Assembly (NCBI GenBank): GCA_900547835.1
Contig: URIJ01000014.1
Location: 1 to 20,152 of the forward strand
DNA from: an uncultured Collinsella sp.
GTDB lineage: Bacteria > Actinomycetota > Coriobacteriia > Coriobacteriales > Coriobacteriaceae
Direction of reading: 5' to 3'
DNA: 20,152 nt
Position numbers and translations under genes: made by a program. Position 1 is the stretch's first letter. Each line of letters begins with the position of its first letter. Positions 5,274 to 12,677 of this stretch are shown piece by piece. The notes beneath the pieces are model-generated. The model did no database searches. It was not told where the DNA came from and saw nothing but the letters and a program-made list of their open reading frames with translations.

Positions 5274-5556
5274 GGCCGCTGCCGTGGCGATGAGCATCAT
5301 CGCCATCGCTTGTCGCATCTGCGGCATCTTTATGAGCGCGATGACCGTGCTGCTGTGCTTTAGCGGCCTCACCGCCAAGCTGCAGATCGTGGGCTTTGTC
5401 GTTGAGCTTTCTCGCGCACTGCCGAGCGCCATTGCCGGCTATGGCGTCATCACCTCACCTTTTGGCGGCGTGTTCCGCTTGGATTACGCCATCGTGGCCG
5501 TCATCCTGTTTGTGGCCGACTACTTGCTCACGCGCGCCTCGCGCCGCGTCCGCTAG
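5260..5556 (+). CDS. Small hypothetical membrane protein
   Basis: A 98-residue protein starting at GTG 5260, overlapping the last 14 bases of the ABC-F gene. GTG is preferred over the internal ATG at 5290 because GAAGAGGAG (5244-5252) lies at good spacing before it, and the basic start (NSRKAAA) would make a positive cytoplasmic end. Two hydrophobic segments are clear (about 8-36 and 74-91), with a less hydrophobic middle. The C-terminus is basic (RASRRVR). I do not recognise a family. The overlap implies translational coupling with the ABC-F protein, and the M50 protease starts 9 bases after the stop, so the three genes probably form one transcript. Confidence 0.7.
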   Translation: MNSRKAAAVAMSIIAIACRICGIFMSAMTVLLCFSGLTAKLQIVGFVVELSRALPSAIAGYGVITSPFGGVFRLDYAIVAVILFVADYLLTRASRRVR

Positions 5557-5565
5557 GGGAGCGCC

Positions 5566-6249
5566 ATGTCCAGCAGCTACCTCATGAACCTACTCGCCAG
5601 CGCCGTCGCCGTCATCGTGGGCATCGTGATCCACGAGAGCGCGCACGCCGCCGCGGCCTGGGCACTCGGCGATAAGACGGCCCGTTCGCGCGGACGCGTC
5701 TCACTCAACCCGCTCAACCATATCGACCCGTTTGGCACCATCATCCTGCCGCTGCTCATGCTCGCAGCCGGTGGCCCGGTGTTCGCCTTCGCCAAACCCG
5801 TACCCGTCTACCTCAACAACCTCAAGCACCCCAAGCGCGACGAGGTCCTGGTGAGCGCGGCCGGCCCCGCATCGAATATCACGCTTGCGTGCCTGGCCGC
5901 AGCCCTCATGCACGCAGCGTACGGCAATCTCTACGCCAGCATGTCCTTTGCCGTGGCGTCCCAAATCATGAACTTCGGCGCCACCTTTATCGTGGTCAAC
6001 TTATCGCTCGCGTTCTTTAACCTCATCCCGATTCCGCCGCTCGATGGCTCATCGATCATCGTGCCCTTCCTCAAGGGCAAGGCACTCGCAAACTACTACC
6101 GCCTGCAGCAATACGCCATGCCCATCCTCATCCTGGTGCTGTACCTGCTGCCCATGTGGACCGGCATCGACGTGATCGGCCGCTATTTCGACGTTACCGT
6201 GTATCCGCTGGCTGAGCGGCTGCTCAACTTCGCAATCGCCGGCATCTAG
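5566..6249 (+). CDS. M50-family site-2-type membrane metalloprotease
   Basis: A 227-residue polytopic membrane protein. The zinc-binding HESAH motif (residues 23-27) lies in the first membrane helix, NPLNHIDPFG (48-57) follows, and the second active-site motif NLIPIPPLDG (152-161) supplies Asp160. This is the compact rhomboid-neighbour-type M50B/YwhC layout, without PDZ or CBS domains. Family members cut substrates within the membrane; no substrate or anti-sigma factor is visible nearby. The start has a GGGGAG ribosome site overlapping the upstream stop. The next gene is 84 bases away with a hairpin in the gap, so the transcription unit may end or be modulated there. Confidence 0.9.
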   Translation: MSSSYLMNLLASAVAVIVGIVIHESAHAAAAWALGDKTARSRGRVSLNPLNHIDPFGTIILPLLMLAAGGPVFAFAKPVPVYLNNLKHPKRDEVLVSAAGPASNITLACLAAALMHAAYGNLYASMSFAVASQIMNFGATFIVVNLSLAFFNLIPIPPLDGSSIIVPFLKGKALANYYRLQQYAMPILILVLYLLPMWTGIDVIGRYFDVTVYPLAERLLNFAIAGI

Positions 6250-6264
6250 GGTAAACTTACAGGT

Positions 6265-6283
6265 CGACCGTGCAAAACGGTCG
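6265..6283 (+). other. Hairpin between the protease and scpA
   Basis: CGACCGT (6265-6271) and ACGGTCG (6277-6283) form a perfect 7-bp stem around GCAAA. No T-run follows. It could stabilise mRNA, pause RNA polymerase or bind a protein in the leader of the scpA transcript. Alternatively it is simply an untranslated structure. Confidence 0.45.
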
Positions 6284-6333
6284 TAACATGCACCCAAACC
6301 GCGCCGTGAAGGCGCCGTCAAAGGAGGTCGAAG

Positions 6334-7146
6334 ATGTCGTATCGCGTGTCGACGCAGGTCTACAGCGGACCGTTCGACCTGCTGCTGCAGCTGGTAACCC
6401 GCCAAAAAGTAGATATCGGCGCCATCTCCATCAGCGAGGTGGCCGAGCAATACCTTGCCGAGGCTGAGCGCATCGAGGCGCTGGACCTGGACGTGGCGAG
6501 CGACTTTCTGCTGGTCGCGGCAACCCTTCTGGACATCAAGGCCGCCTCTCTGGTGCCGCAGGAGGCCCCGCGTAAAAATGATGACGACGATGACGAGGAC
6601 GACGAGGACCTGGAGGAACTAGGCGCGCTCGACGGCGACGCCCTGCGCGAGGTCCTGATTCAGCGTCTGATTGCCTACAAGCAGTTTAAGGGTGCGGCTG
6701 CGGCCCTCGGTGCCCGCATGCAGGCCGAAAGCCGCATGCACCCGCGTGTGGCCGGCCCCGACCCCGAGTTTTTGGGCCTTATGCCCGACTACCTGGCCGG
6801 CATCACCCTGCGCGGCCTCGCCGTCATCTGCGCCGACCTGGACGGCAAGCGCCAGACCTTCCTGCTGGAGGCCGAGCACGTGGCGCCGCATCGCGTGCCG
6901 CTCGACCTGACGGTGGCATCGGTCGACCGCTTTACCATGGCGCACCAAACCTGCACCTTCCGCGAGCTGTTGGACGGCGACGCCACCACCGAGCAGCTCG
7001 TCGTCACCTTCCTGGCCATGCTTGAGCTTGCCAAGCGCGGCTCGCTCACGCTGAGCCAGGACGAGATCTTCGGAACCATCTGCATCAACCGAGTCGAGGG
7101 AGCCGAGGCATACGTGCCCGGCGAGGGCCCCGAGCTCACCGAATAG
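6334..7146 (+). CDS. scpA: Segregation and condensation protein A
   Basis: This is the kleisin subunit that bridges the SMC heads and, with ScpB, forms the chromosome-compacting condensin on the nucleoid. The N-terminal SMC-neck-binding region shows the family start YSGPFDLLLQLV (10-21) and KVDIGAISISEVAEQYL (25-41). The C-terminal winged helix (about 190-260) would bind the SMC head cap. Between them is a strongly acidic insert, KNDDDDDEDDEDLEELG (81-97), longer than I expect. Length (270) is normal. The ATG at 6334 has a near-perfect AAAGGAGGT (6320-6328). scpB starts 11 bases after the stop, the usual pairing. Confidence 0.95.
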   Translation: MSYRVSTQVYSGPFDLLLQLVTRQKVDIGAISISEVAEQYLAEAERIEALDLDVASDFLLVAATLLDIKAASLVPQEAPRKNDDDDDEDDEDLEELGALDGDALREVLIQRLIAYKQFKGAAAALGARMQAESRMHPRVAGPDPEFLGLMPDYLAGITLRGLAVICADLDGKRQTFLLEAEHVAPHRVPLDLTVASVDRFTMAHQTCTFRELLDGDATTEQLVVTFLAMLELAKRGSLTLSQDEIFGTICINRVEGAEAYVPGEGPELTE

Positions 7147-7157
7147 GAGCCGCAACC

Positions 7158-7886
7158 ATGTCAACCCTTTCCACGCTGGAGGCAAACAGCATCAAAGGCG
7201 CCCTTGAGGCGCTGCTGCTGGTGTCGAGCGACCCCGTGAGCGCACCCGCGCTGGCAGGTGCGCTGGATATCGCCCCGGGCGAGTGCGCATCGCTGCTCGC
7301 CGAGCTCAAGGTTGAGTACGAGGAGGCCAACCGCGGCTTTCAGCTGCGCGAGGTCGCCGGCGGCTGGCGTCTGTTTACTCATCCCGCCTACCACGACGTG
7401 GTCGAGGCCTACGTGCTGAGCTGGGACACGCAAAAGCTGTCGCAGGCGGCGCTCGAAACCCTGGCCGTCATCGCATACCACCAGCCTGTGACGCGCGAGG
7501 TGGTCAAGGGCATCCGCGGCGTCAACTCCGACGGCGTCATCGCGTCGCTCGTTGACAAGGGTCTGGTGCGCGAGCTCGGCCGCGACCCCCAGCGCGGACA
7601 GGCAATCATCTACGGCACGACCAACGCCTTTTTGGAGAAGTTCGGTCTGCGCTCCACCCGTGACCTGCCCGATCTGGAGCAGTTTGCCCCCGACGAGCAG
7701 TCGCGCCAGTTTATCCGCGAGCGCCTGAGCGGCCGCAGCATTCAGTCCACGCTCGAGGAGCAGGCCGAGGACCTGGACGAAGAGCGCGAACTGCTCGATA
7801 CCGATGTTGAAGATGTTGAGGCAGTCGAGGACTTGGAAACCCTGGACGTCGACGAGACCTCGGAGGATTTGCATGACGAGGACTAA
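7158..7886 (+). CDS. scpB: Segregation and condensation protein B
   Basis: This is the partner of ScpA in the SMC complex, working as a dimer of tandem winged-helix domains. The conserved core LSQAALETLAVIAYHQPVTR (94-113), GIRGVNSDGVI (118-128) and the nearby LVDKGLVRELGR are unmistakable. The family domain ends near residue 190. The remaining part (about 197-242) is an extremely acidic, low-complexity tail rich in Asp and Glu, echoing the acidic insert in ScpA. The ribosome site TAGGAG (7144-7149) overlaps the scpA stop, so the two are translationally coupled. Confidence 0.95.
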   Translation: MSTLSTLEANSIKGALEALLLVSSDPVSAPALAGALDIAPGECASLLAELKVEYEEANRGFQLREVAGGWRLFTHPAYHDVVEAYVLSWDTQKLSQAALETLAVIAYHQPVTREVVKGIRGVNSDGVIASLVDKGLVRELGRDPQRGQAIIYGTTNAFLEKFGLRSTRDLPDLEQFAPDEQSRQFIRERLSGRSIQSTLEEQAEDLDEERELLDTDVEDVEAVEDLETLDVDETSEDLHDED

Positions 7887-7908
7887 CGAAGTAGGGGAGA
7901 CGCGCGCC

Positions 7909-8835
7909 ATGGGTAACGCAGTACCCGCCACCGACGCCCAGCCCGTCTATCCGCACACCATGCGCCTGCAGCGCTTTTTGGCGCGCGCGGGCGTGGCGAG
8001 CCGCCGCGGGTCGGAAGACCTGATGACTGCCGGCCGCGTGACCGTCAACGGCCAGGTCGCGACCGAACTGGGCACCAAGGTCGACGTCGACCGCGACCAT
8101 ATCGAGGTCGACGGCATGCCCGTCAAGCTCAACCAGGGCGCCGTGTACCTGATGCTTTACAAGCCGACCGGCTACCTCACCACCATGAGCGACCCGCAGG
8201 AGCGCCCTTGCGTGGCCGACCTGGTCCCCCGCGACCGCTTTCCGGGACTATTCCCGGTGGGCCGCCTGGACCGAGACACCACAGGCCTTTTGCTCTTTAC
8301 CACCGACGGCGACCTATCGCAGGACCTGCTGCACCCCAGCAAGCACGTCTACAAGACCTACCAGGCGCTCGTTGACGGAGACTTGTCCGACCGCGACTTG
8401 GAGCCACTCCGTCGTGGCATTGAGCTCGACGACGGCCTGTGTCAGCCGGCAATCTGCCGCGTCATCAACGCGCGCGAGGCCGAGGCCGTAGCTCCGCAAG
8501 GTGTCAAGCCCGGTACCACCGCCGTTGAGGTCATCATCCGCGAGGGCCGCAAGAACCAGGTCAAGCGCATGCTGAGCAAGATCCACCACCCCGTGATCCG
8601 CCTGCACCGCTGTAACTTTGCCGGTCTGGAGCTCAAGGACGTGGCTAAGGGCTCGTGGCGCGAGCTCACCGACCGCGAGGTGCAGATTCTCAAGGCCGGC
8701 GGCATCCCGCCCAAGCAGGCCAGCTCCAAGCGGGGCGCCGCGCCGGCGACCAACACAGCGAGCCGCACGCGTCACCACGGCAGCCACGGTTCCGCGCCCA
8801 AGCGCAACACCTACCGCGAGCGCTACACGGGCTAG
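7909..8835 (+). CDS. rluB: 23S rRNA pseudouridine synthase, RsuA/RluB family
   Basis: It isomerises a uridine in large-subunit rRNA (RluB-type; the exact position is not deducible). An N-terminal S4 RNA-binding domain (MRLQRFLARAGVASRRGSED, 18-37) is followed by the catalytic domain with GRLDRDTTGLLLFTTDG (118-134), where Asp121 is the catalytic residue, and by GRKNQVKRM (213-221). A basic Ser/Ala/His-rich tail (about 270-308) is an extra RNA-contacting or disordered end. Start choice: ATG 7909 has GGGGAG at 9 bases. An alternative ATG at 7873 has GGAGG at 6 bases and would overlap scpB by 14 bases. I prefer 7909 because the codons between the two (AGG, ACT, GTA, GGG) are atypical here, but the longer form is possible. 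Confidence 0.9.
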   Translation: MGNAVPATDAQPVYPHTMRLQRFLARAGVASRRGSEDLMTAGRVTVNGQVATELGTKVDVDRDHIEVDGMPVKLNQGAVYLMLYKPTGYLTTMSDPQERPCVADLVPRDRFPGLFPVGRLDRDTTGLLLFTTDGDLSQDLLHPSKHVYKTYQALVDGDLSDRDLEPLRRGIELDDGLCQPAICRVINAREAEAVAPQGVKPGTTAVEVIIREGRKNQVKRMLSKIHHPVIRLHRCNFAGLELKDVAKGSWRELTDREVQILKAGGIPPKQASSKRGAAPATNTASRTRHHGSHGSAPKRNTYRERYTG

Positions 8836-8901
8836 TCAGTCCGCCACGCCCCAGCGCCTGCGTCCCATACCAGTACGTCAACCACCGAAAGGAAGCATTG
8901 C

Positions 8902-9588
8902 ATGATCGTCGCCATCGACGGCCCCGCCGGTTCCGGCAAGTCCACCATCGCCAAGGAGATCGCCCGCCAGCTGGGCTTTAACAAGCTCGACACGGGCGCC
9001 ATGTATCGCGCCGTCACCTTCGCCGCGCTCGACCGCGGCATCGACCTGGATGACGAGGCGGCCATCGACGCCCTCGCCGAGCAGATCGAGATTCGCTTTA
9101 CCAACGGCACCGGCGAGGATACGCGCCTGACCATTGACGGCCAGGACGCTTCGGCCGCCATTCGTACCCCGCAGGTCGACGCCAACGTGTCCAAGGTCTC
9201 GGCCTACCCGGGTGTGCGCGCCGCCATGCTTATCCATCAGCGCCGCGCCGCCGAGGACCGCGACATTGTCGCCGAGGGTCGCGACATCGGCACCGTCGTG
9301 TTTCCCAACGCGCAGGTCAAGGTGTTCCTGACCGCCGACCCGCGTGAGCGCGCCCGCCGCCGCGTGCTGCAGCGCCACCAAAACGACGCCCAGCCGCTTA
9401 CCACCGAGCAGCTCGAGGCCGAGGTCGACGAGACCCTCGACGCCCTCAAGCAGCGCGATAAGCTCGACAGCAGCCGCGAGGTCGCGCCACTCGTGCCCGC
9501 CGAGGACGCCGTGCACGTCGACTCCACCGCCCACACCATCGATGAGGTCGTCTCGATTATCGAGGACCTCATCAACCAAAGGAGGTAG
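8902..9588 (+). CDS. cmk: Cytidylate kinase
   Basis: It phosphorylates CMP and dCMP to the diphosphates using ATP, in the cytoplasm. The P-loop GPAGSGKS is at 7-14, the nucleotide-monophosphate-binding DTGAMYRAVT at 30-39, and EGRDIGTVVFP at 125-135. The lid region around DPRERARRR (146-154) is also present. Length (228) is typical. AAAGGAAG precedes the ATG by 6 bases. The gap of 66 bases after rluB has no clear promoter. The gene's last codons contain the ribosome site of the next gene. Confidence 0.95.
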   Translation: MIVAIDGPAGSGKSTIAKEIARQLGFNKLDTGAMYRAVTFAALDRGIDLDDEAAIDALAEQIEIRFTNGTGEDTRLTIDGQDASAAIRTPQVDANVSKVSAYPGVRAAMLIHQRRAAEDRDIVAEGRDIGTVVFPNAQVKVFLTADPRERARRRVLQRHQNDAQPLTTEQLEAEVDETLDALKQRDKLDSSREVAPLVPAEDAVHVDSTAHTIDEVVSIIEDLINQRR

Positions 9589-9591
9589 CCC

Positions 9592-10320
9592 ATGCGCCTG
9601 TTTAAACAGACGCCCGAGGATTACTACAACGCCCCCTACGCCGAGTTCCCCGCGCTCATACGCGGCACCGTCGTCGTGGTCATGGCAATCCTCTGGGCCT
9701 TCTCCAAGCTCATGTGGCGCTGGAAGGTCGAGGACGCCGATCTGCTGTTTGAGCGCCAGGAAGGCCGCGGCAGCGTGGTCATCTGCAACCACACCTCGAT
9801 GGCCGAGCTCCTGGCTGTAGAGACGGCGCTGTTCTTTGGCGGCCGCCGCATTCGCCCCATTTTTAAGTCCGAGTTCGCCAAAACCAAGATCGTGCGCTGG
9901 GCCTTTAGCCGCGTAGGCGGCATTCCCGTCGAGCGTGGCACCGCTGACATGAAGTGCTTGCGTGCCGCCCAGCACGCACTGCAGCGCGGCGAGGATGTCC
10001 TGATCTTCCCCGAGGGCACGCGCATCCGCTCGCGCGAGATCAAGCCCGAGGTCCACGGCGGCTTTGCGCTCATCGCCCAGATGGGCAAGGCGCCCGTCAA
10101 CCCGCTCGCCATCTGCGGCTGGTCCGATATTACGCCTGCGGGCAAAAAGCTCATGCGCCCCAAGAAGTGCTGGATCCGTGCCGGCAAGGCCATCTCGCTA
10201 GCCGACGCTCCGGCCGAGCTCAAGCGCAAGGAGCGCCTGGCATGGTTTGAGTCCGAGGCCATGAGTCGCGTCTACGCCATGCGCGATGACCTGTGCGCCG
10301 AGCATCCGGGCAGGTTCTAG
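9592..10320 (+). CDS. plsC: PlsC-like 1-acyl-sn-glycerol-3-phosphate acyltransferase
   Basis: The predicted step is acylation of lysophosphatidate to phosphatidate at the inner membrane face. A hydrophobic anchor is at about 21-41. Family motifs follow: NHTSMAE (66-72), GGIPVERG (109-116) and FPEGTR (139-144). The first motif is normally H-x4-D; here it is His67-x4-Glu72, a conservative but unusual change at a catalytic position. The other motifs are intact, so the fold is sound, while activity or acyl-acceptor choice may differ. Length (242) is normal. The ribosome site AAAGGAGGT lies inside the end of cmk. With plsY and gpsA downstream, the window holds the whole glycerol-3-phosphate to phosphatidate route. 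Confidence 0.88.
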   Translation: MRLFKQTPEDYYNAPYAEFPALIRGTVVVVMAILWAFSKLMWRWKVEDADLLFERQEGRGSVVICNHTSMAELLAVETALFFGGRRIRPIFKSEFAKTKIVRWAFSRVGGIPVERGTADMKCLRAAQHALQRGEDVLIFPEGTRIRSREIKPEVHGGFALIAQMGKAPVNPLAICGWSDITPAGKKLMRPKKCWIRAGKAISLADAPAELKRKERLAWFESEAMSRVYAMRDDLCAEHPGRF

Positions 10321-10322
10321 CC

Positions 10323-11222
10323 ATGGGCGAGGAAGTTATTAACACTGCCGAGGCTGTGCCCGGCAAGGAAGACGCCCCCACCATCGAAATCGCCGCCCAC
10401 GCCGGCACCTGCTACGGCGTGCAGCGAGCGCTCGACATGGCGCTGGCCGCCGCCCCGCAGGCGGGGGAGAGCACTCAGGTCCACACGCTGGGCCCGCTCA
10501 TCCATAACCCCATCGTGGTGCGCGAGCTCGCCGAGGCAGGCGTCGGTCTGGCCGACACCTTGGACGATGCCGCATCGGGCACCGTGATCATTCGCGCCCA
10601 CGGTGTGGTGCCGCAGGTCATCGATGCCGCTCGCGAACGCGGCCTTACCGTGGTCGATGCCACCTGCCCCTACGTGAAGAAGGTTCATGTGGCCGCCGAG
10701 CGCCTGGTGCGCGAGGGCTACCGTGTGATCGTCGTGGGCGAGCCGGGCCATCCCGAGGTTGAGGGCATCCTGGGCCATGCTGGTGACGACGCTCAAGTCG
10801 TGAGTTGTGCCGCCGATGCGGACGCACTGCCGCTCAAGGGCAAGGTAGGCCTGGTTGTGCAGACCACCCAGACCGCGCAGAACCTGGCCGAGGTTGTTGC
10901 CTCCATCACCCCGCGCGTGCAGGAGCTGCGTGTGATCAACACGATCTGCGCCGCCACGAGCGAGCGCCAGCAGGCAGCCGCAACCCTCGCCAACCACTGT
11001 GATTGTATGGTCGTCGTGGGCGGTAAAAATTCGGGCAACACGCGCCGCCTGGCGCAAATTTGTGCTGATGCCTGCGAGCGCACGCATCACATTGAGGAAG
11101 CTTCCGAGCTCGATGCCGCATGGTTTGCCGACGCTCACCACATCGGCATCACCGCCGGAGCCTCCACCCCGCAAGAACACATCGAACGCGCCGTTGCACG
11201 CATCAAGGAGCTTTGCCGCTAA
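10323..11222 (+). CDS. ispH: 4-hydroxy-3-methylbut-2-enyl diphosphate reductase
   Basis: This is the last enzyme of the MEP isoprenoid pathway; it reduces HMBPP to IPP and DMAPP with a [4Fe-4S] cluster. The three cluster cysteines are Cys30 (AGTCYGV), Cys115 (DATCPYVKKVH) and Cys209 (INTICAATSERQ). Substrate-binding histidines are His61, His93 and His143, with Glu145 in GHPEVEG. KNSGNTRRL (236-243 region) is conserved. The first motif reads G-T-C where G-F-C is usual. I chose ATG 10323; a GTG at 10293 would overlap plsC and has no better ribosome site. The 299-residue form fits the family. No ribosomal S1 domain is fused to it. Confidence 0.94.
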   Translation: MGEEVINTAEAVPGKEDAPTIEIAAHAGTCYGVQRALDMALAAAPQAGESTQVHTLGPLIHNPIVVRELAEAGVGLADTLDDAASGTVIIRAHGVVPQVIDAARERGLTVVDATCPYVKKVHVAAERLVREGYRVIVVGEPGHPEVEGILGHAGDDAQVVSCAADADALPLKGKVGLVVQTTQTAQNLAEVVASITPRVQELRVINTICAATSERQQAAATLANHCDCMVVVGGKNSGNTRRLAQICADACERTHHIEEASELDAAWFADAHHIGITAGASTPQEHIERAVARIKELCR

Positions 11223-11224
11223 TC

Positions 11225-12667
11225 ATGGACCAGACCGTACCCGCATACGCCGCCGAGGTGGCCGATTACGGGCGCAGCCGCGACCCCGAGCCGGGTGAGG
11301 GCGCGCTCGTAAAGAACGTGCGTCCCGAGTCGCCCGCGTGGGATGTGGGTATCGAGCCGGGCATGCGCGTGCTCACGGTCAACGGTGAGGCGCTCACCGA
11401 CATGATTGTGTGGCTCTGGGAGGCAGATGACGACACCGTCGACCTCGAGGTTTTCGACCCGCGCGACAACAGCGTCACCCCCGTCGAGCTCGACCGCTTC
11501 CCGGGCGAGGACTGGGGCCTTGAGTTCGACGGCCCCATCTTTGATGGCATGCGTACCTGCGTGAACGCCTGCGTGTTCTGCTTTATGACCATGCTGCCCA
11601 AGGGCGGCCGCTCCACGCTCTACATCCGCGACGACGATTACCGCCTGAGCTTTTTGCAGGGCAACTTTGTCACGCTCACGAACCTCTCCGACGAGGACGT
11701 GCAAAACGTCATCGAGCGTAACATGAGCCCCATGAACGTGTCGGTCCATGCCGTAAGCCCCGATGTCCGCCGCCGCATGATGGGCCGCAACGCCCAGCGC
11801 GGCATGGACGTGCTCGAGGCCATCATGGCCGCCGGCATCGAGATTCACGCACAGATCGTTTTGTGCCCCGGCATGAACGACGGCGAGGAGCTGGAAAAGA
11901 CCCTGCGCTTTTGCGAGGAGCACGAGCAAATCACAAGTCTGGGCATTGTGCCGCTCGGTTTTACCAAGCATCAAAACCGTTTTAGCTGGTCCTACAGCGA
12001 CAAGCCCGAGCTCGCGCGCGAAACCATTGCCATGATCCGACCGTTCCAGGACCGCGCGTACGAGCGCTTTGGCCGCCACACGTTCCAGATGAGCGACGAG
12101 TTCTATCTGGACGCCGGCATCGATCCTCCCGAGGCGGACTTTTACGACGGTTACCCGCAGTACTACGACGGCATTGGCATGATCCGCTCGTATCTGGACG
12201 AGACCGACGACGTGCTTGCTGCCGACGCCGAGCGTCTGGCCCGCGTCCGCGAGGCCATCGCCGCCCGCAGCCAGCACCTGCTGTGCCTCTCGGGCGCCAG
12301 CGCACGCGACACGGTGGCCCGCTTTGTGGAGTCGCCCAAGGGACTCGCCGGCACTGTCACGGCCATCAAGAACCGCTACTTTGGCGGCAACGTGGACGTA
12401 ACCGGCCTCATCGTCGCGAGCGACATCTTGGAGCAGCTACCCCAAGATCTGTCGGGGGTTATGCTCTTTGTGCCTAAGCTCATGTTCAACGCTGACGGCA
12501 TGACGCTTGACGAGTATCATCGTGACGATTTACTCGCAAGCCTTACCAGTCGCGGCGCCGAGGTTCATGTGGTGTCGACCATGCCGCATGAGCTGCTCGA
12601 TACCCTGGAGCACATCCTTGGCATTGTGCCTGCCGACTCTACTAATTCCACTGACCCTACCCATTAA
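11225..12667 (+). CDS. DUF512 protein with PDZ-like and radical-SAM-like Fe-S motif
   Basis: A 480-residue protein. An N-terminal PDZ-like segment (about 26-80, with PESPAWDVGIEPGMRVLTVN) precedes a cysteine motif CVNACVFC (112-119, CxxxCxxC). The motif is of the radical-SAM type and presumably binds a [4Fe-4S] cluster. The C-terminal DUF512 part contains QMSDEFYLDAGI and the glycine-rich LSGASARDTVARF. The family is widespread and often lies next to der, as here; its reaction is not known to me. The ATG at 11225 comes 2 bases after the ispH stop. The nearest AAGGAG is 14 bases upstream, so translation probably depends on coupling to ispH. Confidence 0.88.
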   Translation: MDQTVPAYAAEVADYGRSRDPEPGEGALVKNVRPESPAWDVGIEPGMRVLTVNGEALTDMIVWLWEADDDTVDLEVFDPRDNSVTPVELDRFPGEDWGLEFDGPIFDGMRTCVNACVFCFMTMLPKGGRSTLYIRDDDYRLSFLQGNFVTLTNLSDEDVQNVIERNMSPMNVSVHAVSPDVRRRMMGRNAQRGMDVLEAIMAAGIEIHAQIVLCPGMNDGEELEKTLRFCEEHEQITSLGIVPLGFTKHQNRFSWSYSDKPELARETIAMIRPFQDRAYERFGRHTFQMSDEFYLDAGIDPPEADFYDGYPQYYDGIGMIRSYLDETDDVLAADAERLARVREAIAARSQHLLCLSGASARDTVARFVESPKGLAGTVTAIKNRYFGGNVDVTGLIVASDILEQLPQDLSGVMLFVPKLMFNADGMTLDEYHRDDLLASLTSRGAEVHVVSTMPHELLDTLEHILGIVPADSTNSTDPTH

Positions 12668-12677
12668 AGGAGAGCAG

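Noticed and set aside
3447..5432. Long minus-strand frame of 661 codons opposite the ABC-F gene
   Set aside because: A shadow caused by GC-rich codon bias; the plus-strand frame has complete ABC-F motifs.
7873..7908. Earlier ATG start for the RluB-like gene
   Set aside because: The ribosome site is good, but codon use in the 12 added codons is atypical and the second ATG has its own GGGGAG. It is kept only as an alternative.
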